A stretch of DNA of 40,482 nt from RZYY01 sp036794825. GTDB lineage: Bacteria > Bacteroidota > Bacteroidia > Bacteroidales > 4484-276. The stretch spans positions 1-40,482 of the forward strand of contig DAIRGA010000038.1 in assembly GCA_036794825.1 (NCBI GenBank). Direction: 5' to 3'. This document shows positions 14,526 to 23,853 of the stretch, piece by piece (positions within the stretch are counted from its first letter, which is position 1; the number at the start of each line of letters is the position of its first letter). A model generated the notes under the pieces. It had not been told where the DNA came from. It saw nothing but the letters and a program-made list of their open reading frames with translations, and searched no databases. The position numbers were made by a program, and so were the translations under genes.

Positions 14526-15653
14526 ATGGAATACAAAATTCCGCTTTTCGATCTAAATTTAGACGAAAAAGAAGAACAGGCAGTTATCGAAACCATTCAA
14601 TCCAAATGGATTTCTACCGGTCCCAAGACGGCTGCATTTGAACAGAAGTTTGCAGAAATGTTAGTAGCGGATTATGCCATTGCCCTTTCAAACTGCACTG
14701 TGGCTCTTCATCTGGCATTAAAGCTGGCCGGCATTGAATCTGGTGATGAAGTAATCTGTCCATCATTGACTTTTGTGGCTACGGTTAACTCGATCAGGTA
14801 TGTAGATGCAACTCCGGTTTTTGCTGATGTTACAAGTTATGAAAATCCGACTATTGATCCTGACGATATCATGAAGAAGATTACTTCAAAAACTAAAGCC
14901 ATTGTAGTGATGCACTATGGCGGTTTTGCCTGCGATATGGACAGGATCATGGAAATCGGGAAGCATCATGGGATTAAAATAATTGAAGATGCCTGTCATG
15001 GCCCACTGAGTGAATACAAAGGCAAAAAACTAGGAACGATAGGGGATGTAGGCTGCTTCAGCTTTTTCTCGAACAAAAATATAAGCACCGGTGAAGGCGG
15101 TATGTTGGTGACCAACAGAGAAGAGTATGCCGCCCGTACAAAACTCCTTCGCTCCCATGGTATGACTTCGATGTCCTACGAACGTGCCAAAGGGCACTCT
15201 ACAGCTTACGATGTGGTTGACCTGGGTTATAACTACCGGATGGATGACATTCGCGCTGCCATTGGCCTGGTGCAATTGGATAAAATTGAAGAAGACCTGA
15301 AACTTAGAGCTGAGATCCGTAAATTGTACATCGAACACCTGGAAAAGATGGATGGAATTATTATTCCTTTTAAAGATTACACAGACTTTTCATCCAACTA
15401 CATCTTTCCCATTGTATTGAAAGATTCGACTTTTGAGAAAAGAGACAAAATTCGAGTACAATTGGCAGAAGCCGGCATTCAAACCAGTGTACATTACCCT
15501 GCTGTACACCAATTTTCGATTTATAAAGAATTCTCCACCGAACTGCCAGTGACAGAGTATTTAGTAAATAATTTGATTACACTGCCGATGTACTCAAAAC
15601 TCACAAATGTTGAAATAAAAGAAATCTGCGATAATTTACAGATTAATATTTAG
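14526..15653 (+). CDS. DegT/DnrJ/EryC1/StrS family sugar aminotransferase
   Basis: A 375-aa PLP-dependent aminotransferase of the sugar-nucleotide family, acting on a 4-keto-6-deoxy sugar in the cytoplasm. Signatures are SKWISTGPKTAAFE (26-39), NCTVALHLALKLAG (56-69), EDACHGP (154-160, with D155 for the PLP ring nitrogen) and FSNKNISTGEGGM (181-193, with K184 as the likely Schiff-base lysine). The length is normal. It probably aminates the product of the LegB-like dehydratase, giving a 4-amino-4,6-dideoxy sugar. LegC is the named counterpart in legionaminate loci, but the present evidence does not fix the substrate. From here to 33160 the locus is compact. Confidence 0.9.
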   Translation: MEYKIPLFDLNLDEKEEQAVIETIQSKWISTGPKTAAFEQKFAEMLVADYAIALSNCTVALHLALKLAGIESGDEVICPSLTFVATVNSIRYVDATPVFADVTSYENPTIDPDDIMKKITSKTKAIVVMHYGGFACDMDRIMEIGKHHGIKIIEDACHGPLSEYKGKKLGTIGDVGCFSFFSNKNISTGEGGMLVTNREEYAARTKLLRSHGMTSMSYERAKGHSTAYDVVDLGYNYRMDDIRAAIGLVQLDKIEEDLKLRAEIRKLYIEHLEKMDGIIIPFKDYTDFSSNYIFPIVLKDSTFEKRDKIRVQLAEAGIQTSVHYPAVHQFSIYKEFSTELPVTEYLVNNLITLPMYSKLTNVEIKEICDNLQINI

Positions 15654-15663
15654 CAATTAAGGT

Positions 15664-16482
15664 ATGAAAATTGATGTTGATAATATGCACAGTTTTATTA
15701 GTGCAAAAGAAATTAAATTAGGTTCTAATGTTAATATTGGTGAAGGTACTTTAATTAAAGGACCTGAAGGACTAGCTGACTATGTTGAAATTGGTGACAA
15801 TGTTTTTTTAGATAGCAATATTTTTATCATGACACCAGAGTTAAGAATAGGGGATTATGCAAGAGTATATAAGAATTGTCGCATTACAGGTTACAGCCCT
15901 TGCATCATTGGACATAATTTTTGGTGTGATCAGAATACAATTTTGAATTGTACTGATTTATTGAGAATTGGTAATAATGTTGGGATTGGAGCATATAGTC
16001 AATTATGGACACACATTAAATTTGGTGATATTTTAGAAGGTTGTAGGTTTAATAATACTAAGCCAATGGTAGTTGAAGATGATGTGTGGTTTGTTGGACA
16101 TTGCATTGTTTCACCAATTAATGCGAAAAAAAAGAGTATGGCTATGGTTGGTTCTGTAATAACTAGAGACATGGAAGAAAATCATATTTATGGTGGTTCA
16201 CCTGCAAAAGATTTATCGGATAAATTAGGATTTCAATTTGAAGAAAGAAAACTTGAGGATAAAATGAATATGATGCAAATTAAATTGGATGAGTTTTTCA
16301 CAAGTTATGATGCAAAGAATAGAAATCAAATTCAAATTGTCGACAATTTTGATAGATATCTAGATGATAATATAACTTACTTTAATGTATTTTCAAGATC
16401 TTACACAAAAAGAAAATCGGAGATAGAAATAAAGTTTATGAATTTTTTGTTGCCGTTGTACAAATTTATTCCTCATTTATAA
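15664..16482 (+). CDS. Hexapeptide-repeat (left-handed beta-helix) acyltransferase
   Basis: A 272-aa protein with hexapeptide repeats over about residues 15-190: IKLGSNVNIGEGTLIKG, VEIGDNVFLDSN, LRIGDYARVYKN and LRIGNNVGIGAYSQLWTH, with a catalytic-type His in the SQLWTH turn. The terminal IYGGSPAKDLSDK is typical of sugar O- or N-acetyltransferases. A helical C-terminal extension (about 200-272) is unusual and unassigned. As it follows the aminotransferase by 10 bases, it may N-acylate the amino sugar or O-acetylate the glycan. The gene is visibly A+T-rich compared with capE-capG, suggesting a different origin. Confidence 0.85.
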   Translation: MKIDVDNMHSFISAKEIKLGSNVNIGEGTLIKGPEGLADYVEIGDNVFLDSNIFIMTPELRIGDYARVYKNCRITGYSPCIIGHNFWCDQNTILNCTDLLRIGNNVGIGAYSQLWTHIKFGDILEGCRFNNTKPMVVEDDVWFVGHCIVSPINAKKKSMAMVGSVITRDMEENHIYGGSPAKDLSDKLGFQFEERKLEDKMNMMQIKLDEFFTSYDAKNRNQIQIVDNFDRYLDDNITYFNVFSRSYTKRKSEIEIKFMNFLLPLYKFIPHL

Positions 16483-16496
16483 ATAAATATTCTACC

Positions 16497-17279
16497 ATGA
16501 ATCTTGCAATGAATGAGAGCTATAGAAAATACAGATTTAATGATTTTACATTTAACAACTATGAACGCTTGATATGTTTGTCTTTAAAGAATTATCAATT
16601 CGCTTTTTATAACGAGAAATTGGATGGTACTGTTAAAACCATTTTATTAAGACATGATGTTGAATTTTCTGTACCAATCGCTTTAAAAATGGCAGAAATT
16701 GAAAGTAGCCTTGGCATAAGGGCTACCTATTTTATACAACTGCATGGTGATTTTTATAATGCATTGGAAAAGCGGACATTTGAGCAATTAAAGAGAATAG
16801 AAGCACTCGGCCATCAATTAGCGCTACATTTTGACGCACATTTCTGGGATATAAAAAAAGAGGATCAGCTTACTCAATTTCTGGAAATTGATAAAAAAAC
16901 ATTTGAGCGATATTTTAATACCATTCCAAAAGCTTTTTCTTTTCATAACAACAATGCGTTCACGCTTTCCTGCGAAAAAGAAACATATGCAGGAATGATA
17001 AACGTGTATGCAAAGAAATACAAAAGAGATTTAGGTTATTGCGCTGATTCCACCGGTTACTGGCGGTACGAAGTACTTGAGGATCGGTTAAAAGAAGCAA
17101 AAGATAATGTATTACAAGTGCTGATACATGATGGAATGTGGCAGGATGAGGTGTTACCCCCACGCCGGCGGGTTTACAAGGTGATTGATGAGCAGGCAAT
17201 GCACCTGAAGAAGAGCTATGATGAAACGCTGCAAAAATTCAATGCATTAAATATTGATTGGGAAGGACCAGTTGAATAG
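16497..17279 (+). CDS. Polysaccharide deacetylase-like (NodB-fold) protein
   Basis: A 260-aa protein with a NodB-like carbohydrate-esterase core. Motif 1 is LRHDVE (51-56), which carries the metal-binding Asp. Motif 2 is HFDAH (111-115), an HxxxH metal pair. The RATYFIQLHGDFYN segment (75-88) is the usual strand after motif 1. No signal peptide or membrane segment is visible, so it may act on a cytoplasmic sugar intermediate. The stop is followed two bases later by the Wzx start, indicating one transcript. A second member of the wider family is at 34803. ATG 16509 is an alternative start. Confidence 0.82.
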   Translation: MNLAMNESYRKYRFNDFTFNNYERLICLSLKNYQFAFYNEKLDGTVKTILLRHDVEFSVPIALKMAEIESSLGIRATYFIQLHGDFYNALEKRTFEQLKRIEALGHQLALHFDAHFWDIKKEDQLTQFLEIDKKTFERYFNTIPKAFSFHNNNAFTLSCEKETYAGMINVYAKKYKRDLGYCADSTGYWRYEVLEDRLKEAKDNVLQVLIHDGMWQDEVLPPRRRVYKVIDEQAMHLKKSYDETLQKFNALNIDWEGPVE

Positions 17280-17281
17280 AA

Positions 17282-18655
17282 ATGCGTAAAACAATAGACA
17301 CACTTGTTAATTTGGTTAATTTCCAAAAAGGGCATTACAGAAGCATAAAGGCTAAAAAAAATATTGTATCGTCCATCCTGATTAAGGGTATTAATATTTT
17401 GGTTAACTTTTTCTATGTCCCTCTCCTTTTGGACTATTTAGGCCAGGAGGAGTATGGCGTATGGCTTACCATCAGCTCTGTTGTAATCTGGTTCGGGTTT
17501 TTTGATATTGGTCTGGGGCATGGGTTAAGAAATAAATTGTCAGTAGCGCTTGCCAACAAGGATTTAATATTAGCAAAAAAGTACATCAGTACTACCTATG
17601 CAGTTTTGTTGATTGTTGCCGTATCATTGTCATTATTGTTTTCGTCAGTTGCTGGATTATTTGACTGGAATACTATATTTAACACAGTGGCAATTGATGC
17701 TGATAAATTATTGGTTGTTGTTCTTATTGTTTTCAATGCGTTTTTCTTGCGATTTGTTTTTCAAATAATTGGTGTTGTATTGCTTGCAGACCAGCGCCCT
17801 GCGGTTAACAACCTTTTTGGCTTAATAACCAATGTTACAACACTTGTAATTATCATAATACTGATGTATTACTCCAAAGCAGGTACGCTTGTCGAATTCA
17901 GTTTCATTCTGAGTGTTATACCACTGATTGTATTTTTAATTGCATCAGTTTTGCTTTTTAATTCCACATACAAACACATTTCGCCGGCATTTAAAAGCAT
18001 TGAGTTTTCCTTAACAAGAGATTTACTTGGGCTTGGGGTAAAATTTTTCATCATCCACATGGCTGATATTGTAATGTACACTTCTACGAACTTTTTAATT
18101 AGTTCCTTTATCAACCCTGGTGAAGTTGTTGTCTACAACATTGCTTACAAGTTATTTTCGGTATCAACAATGCTTTTTACGATTGTACTCACACCAATGT
18201 GGTCTGCAATAACGGATGCTTATGCTAAAAATGATCTTGACTGGATCAAGAGAAGTATAGGTAAGATTCAAAAATTAGGCTTTTTAATGAGCTTTGGCGT
18301 AATAATTCTATTGTTCCTATCCTCTTTTGTTTACAGTCTGTGGATTGATGATCGAGTGGATATTCCCTTTGAAGTTTCAGCAGTAATTGCTTTTTCGTCA
18401 ATATTGCGGCTCACTTTTAGTGTTTTTGTGGCTTTTCAGAATGGAATAGGAAAGATTAAGATTGTTATGTATTTGTCAATTATGTCGGCCATATTCTACA
18501 TACCCTTTGCCTACCTTCTGGCAATTGTATATCAGCTTGGGATTATTGGTATTTTATTGGCAAGTATAATAATTGAAATACCGGTTAGGGTGCAACAGGT
18601 TGTGCAATACTATAAAGTTATAAACAGAAAAGAACTGGGAAAATGGATGCAATAG
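17282..18655 (+). CDS. wzx: O-antigen/polysaccharide flippase (Wzx-like)
   Basis: A 457-aa polytopic membrane protein of the MOP exporter superfamily with roughly 12-14 hydrophobic segments. It contains the family-typical N-terminal stretch FFYVPLLLDYLGQEEYGVWL, followed by SSVVIWFGFFDIGLGHGLRN. It should flip the undecaprenyl-diphosphate-linked repeat unit across the inner membrane. It overlaps the following glycosyltransferase gene by 13 bases, implying translational coupling. The assignment as Wzx rests on topology, N-terminal motif and position. Substrate specificity cannot be inferred. Confidence 0.9.
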   Translation: MRKTIDTLVNLVNFQKGHYRSIKAKKNIVSSILIKGINILVNFFYVPLLLDYLGQEEYGVWLTISSVVIWFGFFDIGLGHGLRNKLSVALANKDLILAKKYISTTYAVLLIVAVSLSLLFSSVAGLFDWNTIFNTVAIDADKLLVVVLIVFNAFFLRFVFQIIGVVLLADQRPAVNNLFGLITNVTTLVIIIILMYYSKAGTLVEFSFILSVIPLIVFLIASVLLFNSTYKHISPAFKSIEFSLTRDLLGLGVKFFIIHMADIVMYTSTNFLISSFINPGEVVVYNIAYKLFSVSTMLFTIVLTPMWSAITDAYAKNDLDWIKRSIGKIQKLGFLMSFGVIILLFLSSFVYSLWIDDRVDIPFEVSAVIAFSSILRLTFSVFVAFQNGIGKIKIVMYLSIMSAIFYIPFAYLLAIVYQLGIIGILLASIIIEIPVRVQQVVQYYKVINRKELGKWMQ

Positions 18656-19566
18656 AAGTAATAGAGCCAAAAGTTACGGTATACATGAATACCCGTAATA
18701 GGGCCGGGTTAATTGGACGTGCATTGGATAGTTTGAGAAATCAGACCTTCACCGATTTTGAGGTACTGGTACTTGATGCCGGATCAACTGACAATACACA
18801 AGCAGTTGTTGAGAAATATACAATATTCGACAATCGCATAAAATACATCGGCTTTGGTAATGAAAAACTTGCGACTTGCCTCAATTATGTTATCTCCAAA
18901 GCAAAAGGAAAATACATTACCCAACTGGATGATGATGATGAGTACTTCCCTGAAAAGATTAGCCTGCAGGTACAATTATTAGATAGCAGTCCAGAAAAGG
19001 TTGGGGTAGTTTATTGCTGGGAAGAATTCTGGGATGACAAAAAAAATGAGACGCTTTACCTGAATAAGCCAAATGTCCGGGGAGATGCTTATTTGAAACT
19101 ACTTGAAAGATCATGTGTCGGAGGTGGTACAACAATGATGATGCGAAAATCGGCATTTGATTTTGTGGGTGGTCTTGATGAATCAATACAATTGGGTGCA
19201 GATTATCAGTTGAACATCAATTTGTCCAAACACTTTCACCACGATTTCGTTCCGAAAGTACTTGTTAGGACACATATCAATCATCAATATGGCAGATTGT
19301 CAGAAATGAAAGTTGAAATAATGCGCTATGAAGATATCATAGAAATGGTTGAAAAAATTTTACTTGATCATCAGGAAGCTTTTAATGATTACCCTCATTT
19401 AAGAATTGGTCACTTTCGAAGCATTATGCACAGCGCAGCAAAAATCCGGAATTTTTCAAAGTTTTTTAAATATTTGAGAAAAGGACTTTATATCAGAAAT
19501 CCTCTTCGGATTAAAATTCTTTATTTCCTGAGAGGCATGAAGCACTTACTGTTTGCAAAACGATGA
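18643..19566 (+). CDS. Glycosyltransferase family 2
   Basis: A 307-aa GT-A-fold transferase. The N-terminus has VTVYMNTRNRAGLIGRALDS (11-30) and the NQTFTDFEVLVLDAGSTD region (33-50). The DxD-like metal motif is QLDDDDEYFPEK (94-105), preceded by GKYIT. GGGTTMMMRKSAF and LGADYQLNI mark the acceptor half. It should add one sugar of the repeat unit at the cytoplasmic face. The start overlaps the wzx 3' end and the stop overlaps the WbqC gene (ATGA), so it is part of a coupled run. Confidence 0.9.
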   Translation: MDAIEVIEPKVTVYMNTRNRAGLIGRALDSLRNQTFTDFEVLVLDAGSTDNTQAVVEKYTIFDNRIKYIGFGNEKLATCLNYVISKAKGKYITQLDDDDEYFPEKISLQVQLLDSSPEKVGVVYCWEEFWDDKKNETLYLNKPNVRGDAYLKLLERSCVGGGTTMMMRKSAFDFVGGLDESIQLGADYQLNINLSKHFHHDFVPKVLVRTHINHQYGRLSEMKVEIMRYEDIIEMVEKILLDHQEAFNDYPHLRIGHFRSIMHSAAKIRNFSKFFKYLRKGLYIRNPLRIKILYFLRGMKHLLFAKR

Positions 19567-20282
19567 AAATTACATCTATCCATCAACCCTCATTTTTCCC
19601 ATGGTTAGGATTACTCGACAAAATTGCCAAATCCAACCATTTTGTTTTTTTGGATCACGCAGCAGTTAATAAAGGCTCCTACCAGTACCGGAATCTTTTC
19701 TATTGCAATGGGGCAGCCAAGTTCTTAACGCTACCTGTAGATATCAGTATCAATAAACCAATTAACGAACTTAAGTTTACAAATAGCCGGTGGGCTGACG
19801 AGCATTTAGAAAAACTTAAGAATTACTACAGGAGAGCCCTTCATTTTCAAGAGATATTTCCGATCATCCAAGATTTCTACAAAATGAACCAGGCAAACAC
19901 TCCCGGCGAAGTAATCGTTAATTCGATGAAACTGATGTACAGTCTGTTTGATATGAAAATTGAAACTGAATTTTCAAGTAATTTATCCTGCAGCGAAAAA
20001 AAAGGATTCATGGTACTTGAAATCTGCAAAAAAGTACAAACAGATATCTACCTCTCAGGAAGAGGCGCCAGAGATTACATGGACGATGCGGTACTGCGTG
20101 CTTTTTCAACTGCTGGAATTGGTTTAATCTGGCATGATTTTAAACATCCGTTGTATAATCAGATGGATCAACTTGAGTTTGTTGATGGACTTTCTTCACT
20201 TGATATGCTATTTTTTCAAGGTATAGAGAAGTCTAAAGAACTATTTTGGAATAATGTAAATACTTCAAAAACGTATGAATAA
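19563..20282 (+). CDS. WbqC family protein
   Basis: A 239-aa protein with the WbqC signature from its first residues: ITSIHQPSFFPWLGLLDKIA (3-22), then FVFLDHAAVNKGSYQYRNLF. LTLPVDIS and INELKFTN follow, and the C-terminal half has YLSGRGARDYMD. WbqC-like proteins occur in O-antigen loci, where an amino-acid or acyl transfer role has been suggested but is not firmly established. The gene overlaps the preceding GT2 by four bases and the next gene by eight. Its company here (asparagine-synthase-like, ATP-grasp and FemAB-like genes) is consistent with an amide-forming role, which is inference. Confidence 0.88.
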   Translation: MKITSIHQPSFFPWLGLLDKIAKSNHFVFLDHAAVNKGSYQYRNLFYCNGAAKFLTLPVDISINKPINELKFTNSRWADEHLEKLKNYYRRALHFQEIFPIIQDFYKMNQANTPGEVIVNSMKLMYSLFDMKIETEFSSNLSCSEKKGFMVLEICKKVQTDIYLSGRGARDYMDDAVLRAFSTAGIGLIWHDFKHPLYNQMDQLEFVDGLSSLDMLFFQGIEKSKELFWNNVNTSKTYE

Positions 20283-21360
20283 ACCCGGTCATAAAGTTAC
20301 ACGGATAATCTTTGATTCAGGCATTTCAATCATGTTTGCCTTGAAAAAAATGGATGAGCTGAACGTTAAATTGCTGATACTTCAAAGTAAAGGGAAATTT
20401 GACGGATTAATTAGCATTGGTGACATACAAAGAGCGATCATCAATAACATTGATCTCAATTTGACAGCAAGATCAATTGTAAGGGAATCCATTTATTATG
20501 CATCACCCAAAGAAGATATTAAGGAAATTAAAGCGAGAATGTTAAGAGGAAGGGACGAGTGCATGCCAATCGTTGACAGCGAAGGTAACATCGTAGATGC
20601 TATCTTCTGGGATGATATTTTTGAAAATGATGTAAAAAGGAACGAAAGTACAATTGATGTTCCGATAGTCATCATGGCAGGTGGCTTAGGAACCAGAATG
20701 AAACCGCTGACCAACGTAATTCCCAAACCATTAATACCGATAGGCGAGCACACTGTATCTGAGGAAATCATTGCCAATTTTACAAAATATGGCGCTAAAA
20801 ACTTCTACATGTCAGTGAATTACAAAGCTGACATTATCAGCCATTATTTCTCAACAATAAAAAGCAAGGAGTACTCGCTTAAATTTTTCAAGGAAGATAA
20901 ACCATTGGGAACAGCAGGAAGTTTGCATCTGTTAAAGGGAAAACTTACCTCAACATTTTTTGTAACTAATTGCGATGTGATGATTGACCAGGACATGCGT
21001 GATGTGCTTACTTTTCACCGGGATAACCACAACGACCTCACAATGGTATGCTCCCTTAAATCCGTTTACATTCCTTATGGAACTGTTACTACCGGCGAAA
21101 ACGGTAAGTTAATAGATATGGAGGAAAAGCCTGAGATCAGGTTTATGATTAATACTGGCGTGTATCTTCTGGAACCTTCTTTATTGGAAGAGATTCCAAA
21201 TGACAGAGTTTTTCATGTCACCGAACTGATACAAAGAGTGAATGAACGGACTGGTAAAGTAGCTGTTTTCCCAATCTCTGAAAAGCAGTATCACGATATC
21301 GGCGAGTGGGATTTTTACATTCGAACCATTGAATATTTAAAACAAATTAATAAACAATGA
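20275..21360 (+). CDS. CBS-domain-fused sugar-phosphate nucleotidyltransferase (PtmE-like)
   Basis: A 361-aa fusion. An N-terminal CBS pair (about 1-118) has LILQSKGKFDGLISIGDIQR and DECMPIVDSEGNIVDAIFW. The NTP-transferase domain (about 127-361) has the signature IVIMAGGLGTRMKPLTNVIP (131-150), PLGTAGSL, TNCDVMIDQD and MINTGVYLLEP. It should activate a hexose-1-phosphate to a nucleotide sugar. The same fusion is known from PtmE of the Campylobacter legionaminate pathway, a GlcN-1-P guanylyltransferase. That parallel and the LegB-like gene hint at a GDP-linked amino sugar, but substrate and nucleotide are not proven by sequence. The CBS pair suggests adenine-nucleotide control. Confidence 0.85.
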   Translation: MNKPGHKVTRIIFDSGISIMFALKKMDELNVKLLILQSKGKFDGLISIGDIQRAIINNIDLNLTARSIVRESIYYASPKEDIKEIKARMLRGRDECMPIVDSEGNIVDAIFWDDIFENDVKRNESTIDVPIVIMAGGLGTRMKPLTNVIPKPLIPIGEHTVSEEIIANFTKYGAKNFYMSVNYKADIISHYFSTIKSKEYSLKFFKEDKPLGTAGSLHLLKGKLTSTFFVTNCDVMIDQDMRDVLTFHRDNHNDLTMVCSLKSVYIPYGTVTTGENGKLIDMEEKPEIRFMINTGVYLLEPSLLEEIPNDRVFHVTELIQRVNERTGKVAVFPISEKQYHDIGEWDFYIRTIEYLKQINKQ

Positions 21361-22571
21361 AAAGTAAACTAATATCCAATTTGTTTTTTTTGCTTATCTT
21401 GATATTTTGGATTGGTGGTGCAACAAAATTTCTCGATAATAATGAGTTTCTTTTATGGAGTTTTATAATATCATTCTTATTCTTCATTTCAAAAAAAAAG
21501 AGAATCAATACGGGTCTGATTTATATAATTCTATATTTTGGATTAATTAATTTTTTATCATGGTTATTTTTTCATGGGAATTTCAGTACTGAAACTTTCA
21601 TTGGATACATATTGAGATTGGTGATGGCATATTTTTGGATATCATATTTTGGTTGGAGTTTTTTCGAGAAATATCGTAAATATGTCTTTATTGTTGCCTT
21701 GATTGGTTTGCCATTTTACATAATTCAAATTTTTGATATTGATTTTTTTATAAAACAATTTTCTAATTTAAATCTATCGAGTGAGGAAAGAGTTGGGGTA
21801 AGGTATTGGAATTTTATTATTTACACTGCACATCAAGCTCAATACGCAGGAATTACAAGAAATTCCGGCTTTGCCATTGAACCTGGCCAATATGGGTATT
21901 TGATCGGGTTTGCAACGATACTTGAGATTATTAATAGTAGATTTAATTTTAATTATAGAACCATAGTACTGATTATTATTGGGTTGAGTACATTTTCCAC
22001 CAGTTATTTTCTTACATTAGCACTGACTTTACTTTTCTACCAGCTTAATACATTGAACAAAACAAAATTTTTATTTTTTAAAGTTAGTATTGTTTTGTTT
22101 TTAATCTTTAATCTTGTAACCTCAAATGTTGTTACCGAGAAAGTTTCTTTTACGTTGTACGAAAATGAAGCTATTATGCAAAGAGCGAGTTCTCATTACA
22201 CGACTGGAGGGATATTAAACAGATGGGGTATGTTTCAAATAGGTTTAGAAAACTTTATTAACTATCCGTTAGGCTATGGGATAAACACAGCTGGCCTTCA
22301 AAAAGATGACCTGGGGGATATTCTTACTGGACCTAATACTTTTGCTTGGTTATCAAATATTTGGGGAATTGCATTTTTAATTGTACTACCAATTGCACTA
22401 ATCAAATTTATTAAATTGCTATTGCCTGATATTTTAAGTTTTTCAATAATAGTTTTCATTGCAATCTGGATAGTCTGGCTTAATACAGCTGTTCAAAGTA
22501 AAGACTATCTTTTCTTCATAATTGTTTTGACAGGGCTATTAAAAATATTGCCGTCAAAGGAAACAATTTAA
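21357..22571 (+). CDS. wzy: O-antigen polymerase (Wzy-like)
   Basis: A 404-aa hydrophobic protein with about ten predicted membrane segments and one large extracytoplasmic stretch (around residues 245-320) that includes GGILNRWGMFQIGLENFINY and PLGYGINTAG, a pattern typical of Wzy/O-antigen ligase-like proteins. The strong A+T bias and low conservation are usual for wzy. It overlaps the preceding gene by four bases (ATGA). A ligase cannot be excluded from sequence, but position beside wzx and the glycosyltransferases favours the polymerase. Confidence 0.83.
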   Translation: MKSKLISNLFFLLILIFWIGGATKFLDNNEFLLWSFIISFLFFISKKKRINTGLIYIILYFGLINFLSWLFFHGNFSTETFIGYILRLVMAYFWISYFGWSFFEKYRKYVFIVALIGLPFYIIQIFDIDFFIKQFSNLNLSSEERVGVRYWNFIIYTAHQAQYAGITRNSGFAIEPGQYGYLIGFATILEIINSRFNFNYRTIVLIIIGLSTFSTSYFLTLALTLLFYQLNTLNKTKFLFFKVSIVLFLIFNLVTSNVVTEKVSFTLYENEAIMQRASSHYTTGGILNRWGMFQIGLENFINYPLGYGINTAGLQKDDLGDILTGPNTFAWLSNIWGIAFLIVLPIALIKFIKLLLPDILSFSIIVFIAIWIVWLNTAVQSKDYLFFIIVLTGLLKILPSKETI

Positions 22572-22607
22572 TTCAACAATGATTCTTTGTTATTAATTTA
22601 GAATTTT

Positions 22608-23852
22608 TTGACAATCATAAATTACAAATATTTTGAAAAATTGAGTGTAACAAAAAAAAATCTTAATGTTGTATTACTTCTAACCGGCGGTTACGGTTTC
22701 CCCATTGGCGATGCCTACACCAACCGCATCCTTGCTTTTGCCAGAGGATTCGTGGAAAACGGGTGTAAGGTAACGTTGCTCATTATCTATCCCGGGCGCA
22801 ATAACGAGGCTGAGGTCAGGGGAAGTATGGATGGGTTTGAGTATGTCTTCTGCGGAGGCTTCAAAAGGCCGGATAACTGGCTGCTGCGCAAACAGGTCGG
22901 AATAAAGGGAATTGTGAACATGGTGAGGGAAATCATGCATATCCATCGCAGCGTTCCGATTGATGGAATCCTGACCTTCTCACAAAATTTCTCACAAAAC
23001 TTCCCGGTTTATCTCTGGTCAAGGATATCAAATACCGTTTTTGTACGGGAAAACAATGAGTTCCCGCGAAAAGTCCTGCGCCGGGGGCACAGCAATCTAA
23101 CCTGGTTCGACAGGTTGTTCTTTTCTTTTGTCAACCGATTTTACGATGGATTTATATATATCAGCAGCGCGCTGGTTGACTTCAACAAACCTATGCTCAG
23201 GATAAGCATGCCCGTTGAGGTTGTTCCAATCATCGTTGATACCAACCGTTTTATAGTACCTGATACTGACCGGAAACCATGGATAACCTATTGCGGCAAC
23301 CTTTTTGGTGACAAGGACGGCGTGCCCATATTGATCGAGGCTTTCTCATTGATCCATCAATCCTTCTCCGATTTCAGGCTGGTGCTTATCGGCAATACAT
23401 CCAATGCGTCTGAATTTGGCAAATTGAAGCATCGCACCGAAGAACTGGGGATTGCAAAAAAAGTAGTGTTTACCGGTTTTGTGCACCGCAACGAGATACC
23501 CGGCTTGCTGCAGCAGTCCTCGCTCCTTGTGTTGGCCCGCCCCGATAACATCCAGGCCAGAGGAGGATTTCCCACCAAGCTGGGGGAATACCTTGCTTCT
23601 GGAAGGCCGGTGCTTGTAACAGCAACCAGCGACATCCCGATTTACATCAACCACGGAGCTAATGGCTACCTTGCACAGCCCGGCTCTGCTTTAGATTTTG
23701 CAGAAAAAATGACAATGATCTTATCGGATTACACGTTGGCTGAAAAAGTGGGGCTGGAGGGAAAGAAACTGACTGAAACTTATTTCAACAATGGCTGGCA
23801 AAGTAGGCGCATTATTAATTTCATCGATCAAATTAAGTCAATACTTAATTAG
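22608..23852 (+). CDS. Glycosyltransferase family 4
   Basis: A 414-aa GT-B transferase. The N-terminal half has LLLTGGYGFPIGDAYTNR; the C-terminal half has WITYCGNLFGDKDGVPILIE, then VFTGFVHRNEIPGLLQQSSL and a TKLGEYLASGRPVLVT E-x7-E-type region. No ATG precedes the conserved N-terminus in this frame. A TAG lies at 22599-22601, so TTG 22608 or a nearby TTG must serve as start. The gene is visibly more G+C-rich than wzy upstream, suggesting a different origin. It adds a sugar in the cytoplasm; the specificity is unknown. Confidence 0.87.
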   Translation: MTIINYKYFEKLSVTKKNLNVVLLLTGGYGFPIGDAYTNRILAFARGFVENGCKVTLLIIYPGRNNEAEVRGSMDGFEYVFCGGFKRPDNWLLRKQVGIKGIVNMVREIMHIHRSVPIDGILTFSQNFSQNFPVYLWSRISNTVFVRENNEFPRKVLRRGHSNLTWFDRLFFSFVNRFYDGFIYISSALVDFNKPMLRISMPVEVVPIIVDTNRFIVPDTDRKPWITYCGNLFGDKDGVPILIEAFSLIHQSFSDFRLVLIGNTSNASEFGKLKHRTEELGIAKKVVFTGFVHRNEIPGLLQQSSLLVLARPDNIQARGGFPTKLGEYLASGRPVLVTATSDIPIYINHGANGYLAQPGSALDFAEKMTMILSDYTLAEKVGLEGKKLTETYFNNGWQSRRIINFIDQIKSILN

Positions 23853-23853
23853 T

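Noticed and set aside
23791..23853. Earlier start of the asparagine-synthase-like gene overlapping the GT4 gene
   Set aside because: The extra 21 residues lie wholly in the preceding coding sequence; ATG 23854 follows its stop directly.
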